From CAZTDD01 sp964612675 (GTDB taxonomy: Bacteria > Hinthialibacterota > Hinthialibacteria > Hinthialibacterales > JAKPRU01): a stretch of DNA of 17,932 nucleotides. The stretch spans positions 1-17,932 of the forward strand of contig CAZTDD010000136.1 in the NCBI GenBank assembly GCA_964612675.1. The letters are read 5' to 3'. Positions 7,234-15,006 of the stretch are shown here, one piece after another. Each line of letters starts with the position of its first letter. Positions within the stretch are counted from its first letter, which is position 1. The notes under the pieces are model-generated. The model was not told where the DNA came from. It saw only the letters and a list, made by a program, of their open reading frames with translations, and made no database searches. The position numbers and the translations under genes are program-made.

Positions 7234-9099
7234 ATGGTCAGTGATTGTCCAAGTCCCGACATCCAAGTGACTTTCCAGCCGGACGGCGTCACTGTTTGTG
7301 TGCCGCCCGGCACTGAGCTCCAGGATGCCATCGTTCAGGCGGGGGTCGATATTGAACATCCCTGCGGCGGTAAGGGCATCTGTGAGAAATGCCGAGTGGA
7401 AATCGACGGTGAGGTTTCTCCACCCACGGAACTCGAGCAAAACCTGTTTTCTCAGGATCTTCTGAACCGCGGACGACGTCTCTCGTGCCAAGTCAAGATC
7501 TTCGGACCTTTAACTGTCCGCCGCGTCGAATCGGCGCAGAGCGCCGAAGTAATCCTCCAACAGGGAGAGGAACCCGACTATAAGATTGACCCGCCCATCC
7601 GCGCGTCCCACCTGACCCTGGATTCTCCGTCTGTAAGCGATCAACGCTCCGACGAAGAACGTCTCTTTGATGCCGTCCAGGCTGCACACCACCCACTGGA
7701 ACCGATTCCACCGCACATACTAAGCACGTTGCCCGAAGTCGTTCGCAAGGAGCAGTGGTCTGTCACTGCGGTCCTGCGAAACCGGGAATGGTTGACCGTT
7801 CAACCGGGTGATCGAACCTCACAGACCTTCGGCGTCGCGGTTGATCTCGGAACAACGACAGTCGTTGCCTCGCTTCATGAGCTGCCCTCAGGGAAAGAAA
7901 TCGCCAAACAGGGACTCACAAACAAGCAAACCGTCTGTGGAAGCGACGTCATCTCCCGAATGACCTATCTACAGTCAGGCGATCACCGAAAAAGACTGAG
8001 CAAGTACGCAACCGATACAATCAATGAGTTGATTGTGCGCTTATCAGATGAATCTGGCATACAACAGACCGATATATGCGAAGTTGCCGTAGTAGGAAAC
8101 ACAATAATGCAGCAATTACTGCTGAACGTCGATCCGTTGCCGATCGGAGAAACGCCGTTCGTTCCAGCCTTCCGGCGTCCCACGGTGTGGTCCGCCAGAA
8201 AGTCGATGATCGAAGTCCATCCGGACGCCTGTTTATGCCTGGCCCCGGTAATCGCAGGCTATGTCGGTGGCGATATCGTGGCGGATATCCTGGCAACTTC
8301 CGTCTACGAATCGGAAAAACCGGTCCTGCTCGTCGATCTCGGGACCAACGCTGAGGTGGTGCTCGCGGATCGGCACCGAATCTGCGCCTGCGCCTGCGCC
8401 GCCGGCCCGGCATTCGAAGGCGGCGAGATTAGTCAGGGAATCCGTGCAGTCCCCGGAGCCATCGAAAAAGTGACCTTGGAAGGCGAAAGGCTTGGAATCG
8501 GGGTCATCGGCAATATCGACCCGACGGGTATCTGTGGTTCCGGGTTAGTGGACGCTTTGGCTGTATTACTGGATATCGGCGCGGTGACAAGCGCCGGTCG
8601 GCTCTTGCCCCGGGAAGAATTCTCAGGGCCCGATTGGGTCCGGGAGAGAATCTTGAATCGCGCAGATGGGGTCGCCTTCGAGCTTTGGAAAGGCCAAAAA
8701 GAGTCTATCTATCTGACTGAAAAAGATATACGAGAGATCCAACTGGCCAAAGGAGCCGTCAAAGCAGGTATAAAAATCCTTTGTCACCAACATGGGGTGT
8801 CTCCGCTGGACGTGGAGAAGGTACTCATCGCAGGGGCGTTCGGTAGCCATTTGAACCCCAAATCGGCTCTCAAAACGGGGTTAATTCCTCCTCTCCCGCC
8901 TGAAAAAGTCTTTTTTGTGGGGAACACTGCATGGGTTGGAGCCAAAATGATGTTACTCTCGACTTCCGTTGAGCGGCAAATAAGGGCTATAATGCGGCAT
9001 GCTCAGTATCTCGAACTGTCGGGCAGGATGGATTTCCAAGAGGAATTCGCTCTGTCCATGCCTTTTGACAGCAATTGGGTATACGTGCAGGAGGCATAA
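7234..9099 (+). CDS. 2Fe-2S/ASKHA reductive activator of corrinoid proteins (RACo/RamA-like, DUF4445)
   Basis: 621 residues in two parts. Residues 9-98 form a plant-type ferredoxin domain with the 2Fe-2S ligands C44, C50, C53 (CGGKGICEKC) and C85. Residues about 198-580 form the ASKHA-fold domain of DUF4445: VAVDLGTTTV (201-210), VVGNT (286-290), VDLGTNAE (367-374), GPAFEGGEISQGIRAVPGAI (391-410), TGICGSG (431-437) and IAGAFGSHLNP (532-542). Family members use ATP and a reduced cluster to return oxidised cob(II)alamin on corrinoid methyltransferases to cob(I)alamin. The protein is complete and in the normal size range. A run of alternating cysteines (CACACAAGP, C384/386/388) precedes the phosphate loop. 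No corrinoid protein or methyltransferase lies nearby, so its client is encoded elsewhere. The ATG at 7234 lacks a clear ribosome site. Confidence 0.9.
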   Translation: MVSDCPSPDIQVTFQPDGVTVCVPPGTELQDAIVQAGVDIEHPCGGKGICEKCRVEIDGEVSPPTELEQNLFSQDLLNRGRRLSCQVKIFGPLTVRRVESAQSAEVILQQGEEPDYKIDPPIRASHLTLDSPSVSDQRSDEERLFDAVQAAHHPLEPIPPHILSTLPEVVRKEQWSVTAVLRNREWLTVQPGDRTSQTFGVAVDLGTTTVVASLHELPSGKEIAKQGLTNKQTVCGSDVISRMTYLQSGDHRKRLSKYATDTINELIVRLSDESGIQQTDICEVAVVGNTIMQQLLLNVDPLPIGETPFVPAFRRPTVWSARKSMIEVHPDACLCLAPVIAGYVGGDIVADILATSVYESEKPVLLVDLGTNAEVVLADRHRICACACAAGPAFEGGEISQGIRAVPGAIEKVTLEGERLGIGVIGNIDPTGICGSGLVDALAVLLDIGAVTSAGRLLPREEFSGPDWVRERILNRADGVAFELWKGQKESIYLTEKDIREIQLAKGAVKAGIKILCHQHGVSPLDVEKVLIAGAFGSHLNPKSALKTGLIPPLPPEKVFFVGNTAWVGAKMMLLSTSVERQIRAIMRHAQYLELSGRMDFQEEFALSMPFDSNWVYVQEA

Positions 9100-9201
9100 G
9101 ATCGCTCCGTGAAGACGCCATTTTGAGCGTCTGAGGCGTAAATCTTGAATATGCCGAAAGATCGATACGGATGCAATTTTGGTCCAAACCCCGATTTCTG
9201 C

Positions 9202-9230
9202 TTGACATCGGGTCAGATTTCTTCTAAATA
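9202..9230 (+). promoter_or_regulatory. sigma70-type promoter of the repeat-protein gene
   Basis: A perfect -35 TTGACA (9202-9207), a 17-base spacer and TAAATA (9225-9230) in an A/T-rich stretch (CTTCTAAATATAG). It lies 65-90 bases before the GTG start, leaving a leader with a strong ribosome site. With the terminator at 11089-11120 it defines a single-gene transcript. The -10 matches the consensus only partly. Confidence 0.6.
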
Positions 9231-9294
9231 TAGAGGGCCCCGAAGGGTCGAAGTGTGGAAGTATAACTGCGTTCCGACCTGAAGGAGAACTCTT

Positions 9295-11061
9295 GTGGAC
9301 TTAGTCGAAAGGGGGTTCAGTTCGTTGAAGAAGCAACGTGCAACCCACTCGTTTTCTTACCGCTTGCGACACGTTGGAACGGTCCTGGTGGTTGCCGTAA
9401 GTCTTTTCGTTAGTGGTGCTTACGGAGACGCTATTTTTGGCCAGTTTCCCAATACGGCCCAGCATGACGGTGTCGTGACTATCGATACGTATGGTGGGAT
9501 CGGGCTGGTCAGAAGCCCTGACACCCGAGAAGACTTCTTCACTGAACTACAGGCATTCCAAGTCTCAGAGGACTACGTCGTCGACTATGGTTCTGATGCG
9601 CAGGATGAAACTTTTTTTGCTCTGCCGTTCTTTGTCGGTTTCGACATTCTTCGCGACTTGGATCTGGTTGCAAATGAAGATGATGAAGCAGTCGGTGCGG
9701 TTGCCGCTGACGGGTTTGGCGGTGTCCATACCTTCTCCGTCGACGCTGCCGACGGACCGAGCTTCGGCTACTTCGCCAAGGTTCTGGACTACAACGCCAG
9801 AACTCTGACACCCGGATTGCCACCCAGCAATTACGGCGGCACCGATCTTCGAGACCGGTCAGTGGGTCTCCCCTATTTCTCATGGGATATCGTCCGGGAT
9901 CTGGAGTTAGCGACCGACTGGCGTCCCGCCACGAACAGTTTTCAAGGGTATTACCTCTTGGATGGTTATGGTGGAGTCCACTATGTGAATGATGCTGAAG
10001 TCCTGGCGATGATTCAACGTGAAGTCGAAGCGATCGAGGCGGGTACCAGAACGCCGAGCGATCCGCTCCTCGCCGGAACGGAAGATTTCTTCAGCGTCTT
10101 TGGCTTCCGCCCCATCTACCGACGACACTTCGTCAACGAGGATTACGACGGCTTGACCGATGACGAAAAAGACTATCTAAAACAGTCTCCATACGTACAA
10201 GATCCGGGCTTCGCAAAAGATCTTGAGGTCTCCGCACGTTTCTTCGCGATTTCCAGTTCACATGTGGCCGATTCGGAAGCACGGGCTAATCTCGCCGTTT
10301 CATTCGGGGTCGCAACATCCGCATTGACGACGCCCGTCAATATCGCGCCTGAGCGCGCCAGTCCAGCCAGCACGCATTACGGCCGCGACACCGCTGTCAC
10401 GAATGGATACTATGTCCTGAGCAGCTACGGACTGGTTCACTCCATGCTCGAAGACGGTAAAGGAAACGTTATCCCCGCTCTTTGGGAAGATCCGGCCTCG
10501 GGTCTCTATGACGAGCGTGTTAACGCACCGTACTTCGGGATGGATATCGCGGAAGATCTGGAAATGTTCCCGAACGGTCTCGGATTTGCCGTGCTGACCA
10601 GCTGGGGCGGTATCGAGTTGGTCACCGCGCCGGGGACAGAGATCAGCAATAGCTTTGATGTTGGATCATTTGCGAAGGAACAGCTGAATATCGATCCATC
10701 GAGTGTTGCGCCGTTCTTCGGGTTCGATATCGCTCGCGGTCTGAAATTCGTCACTTCGGTGGATCGCACGAACTACGGTACGGACGCCGACGGTGACGGC
10801 GAAGCCGCCCCCGCCGATGCAAAACACGGCAAGATCACAGGTTACTATGTGCTTGACGGGTTTGGTTCGGTTCACGCGAGAGGCAAGGCGGCGAAGCTGC
10901 CGATGAATGGTTCGGTCTTACCGCTGTACGGTGTCGACGTCGCAACGGATGTTGAGGTCTCTCCGGTGTTCCGACCGGTTACAGACAGCGTGGACGTACT
11001 TCACACAACGGTATCGGATGCCGTCTCACCGCTGTATTATCCGGTGACCGATTCAATCTGA
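9295..11061 (+). CDS. secreted six-cycle repeat protein, function unknown
   Basis: 588 residues starting at a GTG with GAAGGAG 7 bases upstream. A long N-terminus (1-44) holds a signal peptide whose hydrophobic core is VGTVLVVAVSLFVSGAYG. The rest repeats two linked motifs six times. Motif 1 is an aromatic-G-G-[VI]-H type turn at 65-70, 140-145, 224-229, 377-382, 436-441 and 522-527 (for example GYYLLDGYGGVH). Motif 2 is P-[YF]-F-x-x-D-I-x-x-D-L-x-[LM] at 111-124, 193-205, 299-312 (degenerate), 412-424, 473-485 and 543-555. Six such units suggest a closed propeller-like ring. Cycle 3 carries a large insertion (about 235-365). DADGDGEAAPADA (497-509) resembles a calcium loop. No anchor or sorting signal is seen. 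I do not recognise a named family; related motifs are widespread in uncharacterised secreted proteins. Confidence 0.8.
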   Translation: MDLVERGFSSLKKQRATHSFSYRLRHVGTVLVVAVSLFVSGAYGDAIFGQFPNTAQHDGVVTIDTYGGIGLVRSPDTREDFFTELQAFQVSEDYVVDYGSDAQDETFFALPFFVGFDILRDLDLVANEDDEAVGAVAADGFGGVHTFSVDAADGPSFGYFAKVLDYNARTLTPGLPPSNYGGTDLRDRSVGLPYFSWDIVRDLELATDWRPATNSFQGYYLLDGYGGVHYVNDAEVLAMIQREVEAIEAGTRTPSDPLLAGTEDFFSVFGFRPIYRRHFVNEDYDGLTDDEKDYLKQSPYVQDPGFAKDLEVSARFFAISSSHVADSEARANLAVSFGVATSALTTPVNIAPERASPASTHYGRDTAVTNGYYVLSSYGLVHSMLEDGKGNVIPALWEDPASGLYDERVNAPYFGMDIAEDLEMFPNGLGFAVLTSWGGIELVTAPGTEISNSFDVGSFAKEQLNIDPSSVAPFFGFDIARGLKFVTSVDRTNYGTDADGDGEAAPADAKHGKITGYYVLDGFGSVHARGKAAKLPMNGSVLPLYGVDVATDVEVSPVFRPVTDSVDVLHTTVSDAVSPLYYPVTDSI

Positions 11062-11088
11062 GGCGGTCGATTTGAAGAATGAATAAAA

Positions 11089-11120
11089 TACGGGCGGGTC
11101 TACTATCGGACCCGCCCGTA
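11089..11120 (+). terminator. intrinsic terminator of the repeat-protein gene
   Basis: A 12-bp perfect stem, TACGGGCGGGTC (11089-11100) and GACCCGCCCGTA (11109-11120), with an 8-base loop, followed by ACTTTTATAC. It lies 28 bases after the stop at 11061. The stem is GC-rich and T-rich sequence follows. It separates this gene from guaB, which needs a promoter of its own in the 60 bases that follow. Confidence 0.85.
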
Positions 11121-11181
11121 ACTTTTATACAATAAAGACACTTGCAACCCACTATTTGCTTTCGAGGAGAATTCACAATTC

Positions 11182-12663
11182 ATGTCCGTTGAACGTGTTC
11201 TGGGAGAAGGTTTGACATTCGATGATGTGCTCTTGGTTCCTGGATATTCTGAAGTACTGCCAAGTGAAATCGACATAAGCGTGACGCTGGCCAGAGGGAT
11301 TCGCTTGACCGTCCCCCTGATGTCCGCACCGATGGATACAGTCACCGACTCACGGCTCGCTATCGCGCTGGCTCAGGAAGGCGGACTCGGAATCGTTCAT
11401 CGCAATTTTTCCCCCGAGGATCAAGCAAAAGAGGTCGACCGGGTAAAACGCTCGGAAAGCGGGATGATCGTCAGCCCGATCACTTTGCCTCCGACGGCTC
11501 GAATCTCCGAAGCTCTCGACATCATGGCCCGCTATCATATCAGCGGCGTTCCGATCACCGAGGACCATAAACTGGTCGGCATTCTGACCAATCGCGACCT
11601 TCGCTTCGAAAAAGACACCAGCAGGCGCGTCACCGAACTCATGACGCCGAGGGAAAGGCTGATTACCGCCCCTGTGGGAACAACGCTGGAAGACGCGATA
11701 ACGTTTCTTCACGGCCACCGAATCGAGAAGCTCCCTGTCATCGATAATGAAGGGAACCTTGTCGGTCTCATCACCATCAAAGACATCGAAAAGAAACGGC
11801 GGTTTCCCAATGCGGCAAAAGACTCGATCGGCAGGCTCCTTGTAGGTGCCGCAGTAGGAGTATCGCCGATCGATCGCCAAGAACGATTACCTCGCCTGGC
11901 CAAAGCGGGCGTCGATGCCATTGTGATCGATACCGCCCACGGTCACACCAAATCTGTCGGAATGATGGCCGAGTTTATTCGTGAGAACTACAGCGATCTT
12001 GTATTGATCGCGGGAAACGTCGGCACCTATCAGGGAACCAAGTACCTCATCGAACGGGGAGCGCATATTATCCGGGTGGGAATCGGCCCAGGCTCGATCT
12101 GCACCACGCGAGTCATCTCGGGAGCCGGAGTACCGCAGATCACCGCGATCATGGAATGCGCCCGGGCAGCCGAAGAACACGGCATCACAATTGTGGCTGA
12201 CGGAGGGATCAAGTTCTCCGGCGATATCACAAAAGCCATCGCCGCCGGAGCGCATACCGTGATGATCGGTAATCTATTCGCCGGTACGGAAGAAGCGCCG
12301 GGAGAGACCGTCATGTATGAAGGACGGACATTCAAGATTTACAGAGGAATGGGCTCTCTCGCCGCGATGGAGCGAGGCAGCCGCGACCGGTACGGCCAAA
12401 CCGAGGTCAAGGAACGAGGTAAGATGGTCCCCGAGGGAATTGAAGGCCGTGTCCCTTACAAGGGAAGCCTGTTCGGCCATGTCTATCAGTTAGTCGGTGG
12501 TCTACGCTCGGGGATGGGCTATTGCGGTGTCTCCTGCATAGGAGATCTTCGCACGAAAGCCCGCTTCCTGCAGGTATCTCCTGCGGCTGTGCGCGAAAGC
12601 CACCCGCACGATGTCGTCATTACCCGGGAGGCACCCAATTATCGCCATCCTTCGGCCTGGTGA
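11182..12663 (+). CDS. guaB: IMP dehydrogenase
   Basis: 493 residues, a normal full-length enzyme. It oxidises IMP to XMP with NAD+, the first committed step of GMP synthesis, in the cytoplasm. The N-terminal barrel part is LTFDDVLLVPGYSEVLP (11-27). Two CBS domains follow (about 95-205: MIVSPITLPPTARISEALDI and MTPRERLITAPVGTTLEDAI). The catalytic loop GPGSICTTR carries Cys307, the IMP-phosphate region is ADGGIKFSGDI (339-349), and the mobile flap carries Arg403-Tyr404 in RDRYGQ. The C-terminus ESHPHDVVITREAPNYR is family-typical. GAGGAGA lies 11 bases before the ATG. It has its own transcription unit, starting after the terminator at 11089-11120. All active-site residues are present, so there is no sign of decay. 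It is a good marker for placing the organism. Confidence 0.97.
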   Translation: MSVERVLGEGLTFDDVLLVPGYSEVLPSEIDISVTLARGIRLTVPLMSAPMDTVTDSRLAIALAQEGGLGIVHRNFSPEDQAKEVDRVKRSESGMIVSPITLPPTARISEALDIMARYHISGVPITEDHKLVGILTNRDLRFEKDTSRRVTELMTPRERLITAPVGTTLEDAITFLHGHRIEKLPVIDNEGNLVGLITIKDIEKKRRFPNAAKDSIGRLLVGAAVGVSPIDRQERLPRLAKAGVDAIVIDTAHGHTKSVGMMAEFIRENYSDLVLIAGNVGTYQGTKYLIERGAHIIRVGIGPGSICTTRVISGAGVPQITAIMECARAAEEHGITIVADGGIKFSGDITKAIAAGAHTVMIGNLFAGTEEAPGETVMYEGRTFKIYRGMGSLAAMERGSRDRYGQTEVKERGKMVPEGIEGRVPYKGSLFGHVYQLVGGLRSGMGYCGVSCIGDLRTKARFLQVSPAAVRESHPHDVVITREAPNYRHPSAW

Positions 12664-12683
12664 CGGCACGACGACGTAGACGA

Positions 12684-12953
12684 TCAATCTCCTCCTAACC
12701 TTCCCCGAGACCGGGGAAGGAACAGGCTGGTCCTCTCCCCCAGACTTTGACGGCGTCGCAAAAAGTCGCCTGGGTAGGCGATGAAAAGTCTCTAACCCCC
12801 TCTGAATCCCCCCTTCCTTTGGCCACGCAAGCCTGTCCCTCTTGGGGGAGAATACGCTGCAGACACGCTCGTTTCTTTTTCCCCCCGAAGATCGGGGGAG
12901 GAGTCTCATGGCTTGCCGAAGGCAACCATAAGAGCCGTAGAGGAGGGGGTTGA
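12684..12953. repeat. dispersed palindromic repeat element (copy B, 270 bp)
   Basis: The left end TCAATCTCCTCCTAACC matches the left end of copy C (15585) at 15 of 17 bases. The right end AGGAGGGGGTTGA is identical to bases 1-13 and is the inverse of copy C's left end. Inside are several G/C hairpins: CCTTCCCC/GGGGAAGG (12699-12720), a CCCCC/GGGGG stem around GAAGATC near 12881-12899, and a TCGCAAAAAGTCG motif (12756-12768). No ORF with protein-like composition is present and there is no transposase. It fills most of the 400-base gap between guaB and the NfeD operon, and its first hairpin may also end the guaB transcript. Confidence 0.7.
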
Positions 12954-13004
12954 ATTTCGAAACTGGACGCACTCCATTACATTCAACAATCCAACCTCCG
13001 TTGC

Positions 13005-13033
13005 TTGACCCGCATCGCAACACCAAGTAGCAT
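13005..13033 (+). promoter_or_regulatory. candidate sigma70 promoter of the NfeD/FloA operon
   Basis: TTGACC (13005-13010), a spacer of exactly 17 bases, and TAGCAT (13028-13033), ending 30 bases before the first ATG. The -35 matches 5 of 6 consensus positions and the -10 matches 4 of 6. It lies just outside the right end of repeat copy B. Confidence 0.45.
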
Positions 13034-13063
13034 ACGGCAAGGATCTCAGAGACCCATATCGAC

Positions 13064-14464
13064 ATGCGAATCGCCATTCTACTTCTTGCTTTCCTCACGC
13101 TGCCGACTCCCGCCGGTTACGGCAAAGATCTGGTTTACGTCATCCCATTAACCGGTGAAGTCGAACTCGGCCTGTATCACGTATTTGAGCGCGGTTTCAA
13201 CGAAGCCCGTGAATCGGATGCATCCCTGATCGTGGTTGATATGGACACTCCGGGCGGACGTGTCGATGCGGCCTGGGAGATCTGCGAGTTGATGCTGGAT
13301 TCCGAAACCACCACTGCGGTTCTGGTGACTGGCGACGCCACATCGGCGGGCGCGATGATCGCCCTTGCGGCAGAGAAGATCTATATGACGCCCAACAGCA
13401 CCATCGGTACCGCCGCACCGATTCTTGTCGGACCGGGCGGCGGAAGTGAGGGCGGCGGGATGATCGACAAAAAAGCCCTTTCGTTTGTCCTCGCGAAGTT
13501 CCGAAACATTGCCGAGAAGCGGGGCCGTGACGTCGATATCGCCGAAGCCATGGTCGATCCACAGAAAGAAGTCCAAAAAACCGGACCGGACGGCGACATC
13601 GTTATCGTCAGTGAGGAAGGGCAACTTCTCACGTTCACCACCACGGAGGCTGTGAAATGGGGCGTGGCAGAGGCCAGGGTCGAAGATCTGGACGCCATGC
13701 TGGAAAGACTCGAACTCACCGACGCAGAGGTGATCCGCCTTAAGGAGAAATGGTTCGAACTTTTCGCACGCTTTATTACCAGTATGACAGTATCCGGCCT
13801 ACTCCTCAGCGCGGGCGTTTTGGGGATCTTCATGGAACTGCGCACGCCGGGATTCGGAATCTTCGGCATTATTGGGATTCTATGCGTTTCCTTATTCTTC
13901 TGGGGGCATCTCATCGCGACTCTCGCAGGCTGGGAGGGACCTCTCTTGTTCCTTCTCGGGATCGCCCTTCTGATCGTGGAATTATTCGTCACACCGGGAT
14001 TTGGGTTTTTCGGAATCGGGGGGATTCTTGCGATCTTGATTTCGTTTGTGATTACCATGCTGGGGCGTTCCCCTTTGAGTCCATATTTCTTCCCCACGCT
14101 GGACTGGGATACGGTTCTCCAAGCCGTGACGGTAACCATGGCGGCAACCGTAGTGGGGATGATCGGTTTCATGGCCGCCCCGTTCATGCTGCCCGCTGTC
14201 TCCCGGACCGGACTCGGCCAGAGACTGGTGCTCGCGATGGCGGAAACACGAAAAGACGGCTATCATTCACACAGCACACAAGACGGTCTCGAAAATCTCG
14301 TTGGTCGCAAGGGCGTTGCACATACCACGCTTCGCCCGTCCGGTATGGCCATGTTCGATGGCAATAAAATCGACGTTGTCAGCGAGGGCGGCTATATCGA
14401 TAAAAACCAACAAGTCGAAGTCGTTCGGATCGAGGGGCGGCGGATCGTCGTCCGTCAGGCATAG
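13064..14464 (+). CDS. long NfeD protein with ClpP-like membrane serine protease domain
   Basis: 466 residues. A signal peptide (1-20, MRIAILLLAFLTLPTPAGYG) leads into a ClpP/crotonase-fold protease domain (about 22-215). It contains VVDMDTPGGRVDAAW, nucleophile Ser94 in TSAGAMIALAAEKIYM, and the downstream lysine region IDKKALSFVLAKFRNIAEKRGR, where K136 is the likely general base by comparison with the Pyrococcus 1510-N protease. Four to five membrane helices follow (about 225-385) and a C-terminal NfeD OB-fold (about 405-466, RKGVAHTTLRPSGMAMFDG). The known archaeal homologue cleaves the C-terminal tail of a stomatin-type partner; here the partner is floA downstream. The family corresponds to B. 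subtilis YqeZ. The ribosome site is weak. The short NfeD starts 22 bases after its stop. Confidence 0.92.
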   Translation: MRIAILLLAFLTLPTPAGYGKDLVYVIPLTGEVELGLYHVFERGFNEARESDASLIVVDMDTPGGRVDAAWEICELMLDSETTTAVLVTGDATSAGAMIALAAEKIYMTPNSTIGTAAPILVGPGGGSEGGGMIDKKALSFVLAKFRNIAEKRGRDVDIAEAMVDPQKEVQKTGPDGDIVIVSEEGQLLTFTTTEAVKWGVAEARVEDLDAMLERLELTDAEVIRLKEKWFELFARFITSMTVSGLLLSAGVLGIFMELRTPGFGIFGIIGILCVSLFFWGHLIATLAGWEGPLLFLLGIALLIVELFVTPGFGFFGIGGILAILISFVITMLGRSPLSPYFFPTLDWDTVLQAVTVTMAATVVGMIGFMAAPFMLPAVSRTGLGQRLVLAMAETRKDGYHSHSTQDGLENLVGRKGVAHTTLRPSGMAMFDGNKIDVVSEGGYIDKNQQVEVVRIEGRRIVVRQA

Positions 14465-14486
14465 GCGCACAAGGTGGAGACCCGCG

Positions 14487-14966
14487 ATGTCGTTCCTTTT
14501 CATCGTCGCATTATTGGTTATTGGTTTTCTGTTTGTTTTCTTTGAAATCTTCGTTCCGGGCGGCCTATTGGGATTTATCGGTGCGGTTCTGATGGGCGTT
14601 GCGATCTACATGTGTTTCAAAACCGAGGGCGCTCAAACCGGCTGGATTGTGCTTGTTTCCGCCACGGTTCTGGCAACGCTTGTCGTTGTAATCGGCTTCA
14701 AATACATTCCCAACTCTGCGATCGGAAAAGTCTTGATTTTGAAGCAGGATGTATCCAAAAAGGGCGGGTACACCTCACAGGCCGATGATTCGGACACGTT
14801 GATGGGACAGGAGGGCATCGCTGAAACCGACCTTCGTCCCACCGGCATCGCGCGAATCGACGGGAAACGGATAGACGTCATGGCGGACGGGGAGTATATC
14901 GATAGAGGGACTTCTGTGAAGGTGGTAGAGGTCGCGTCGAATCGAATCATGGTCCGCCATACCTAG
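14487..14966 (+). CDS. short NfeD membrane protein
   Basis: 159 residues. Two hydrophobic helices (SFLFIVALLVIGFLFVFFEI and, after a short helix, TGWIVLVSATVLATLVVVIG) are followed by the soluble NfeD OB-fold domain (about 100-159) with GQEGIAETDLRPTGIARIDG, KRIDVMADGEYID and SNRIMVR. It is the common partner of flotillin/stomatin proteins in the membrane, with the OB fold outside the bilayer; no enzyme activity is known for the domain. The start at 14487 is chosen because GGTGGAGA is 8-9 bases upstream and the first helix begins there; the frame is open upstream but overlaps the previous gene with nonsense composition. The 34 bases at 14864-14897 recur at 15441-15474 with two differences. 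Confidence 0.92.
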   Translation: MSFLFIVALLVIGFLFVFFEIFVPGGLLGFIGAVLMGVAIYMCFKTEGAQTGWIVLVSATVLATLVVVIGFKYIPNSAIGKVLILKQDVSKKGGYTSQADDSDTLMGQEGIAETDLRPTGIARIDGKRIDVMADGEYIDRGTSVKVVEVASNRIMVRHT

Positions 14967-15006
14967 GATCTGACAGACAACTCCAACGGGAAGAGAGTGC
15001 GGTCCT

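Noticed and set aside
6329..7234. 301-codon minus-strand open frame across the HEPN/MNT region
   Set aside because: It is antisense to two genes with exact catalytic motifs; its translation is Pro/Arg/Ser-rich without any recognisable motif.
9113..9132. AGACGC/GCGTCT hairpin after the RACo-like gene as a terminator
   Set aside because: The stem is only 6 bp and no T tract follows, so it is too weak to call.
12684..12953. CRISPR array or insertion sequence as an explanation for the repeated GC-rich blocks
   Set aside because: The repeats are irregularly spaced hairpins without equal spacers, and no cas gene or transposase is present.
13381..14187. 268-codon minus-strand open frame opposite the long NfeD gene
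   Set aside because: It is rich in Pro, Lys and Ser, has no domain or ribosome site, and is fully antisense to a well-supported NfeD protease with catalytic motifs.
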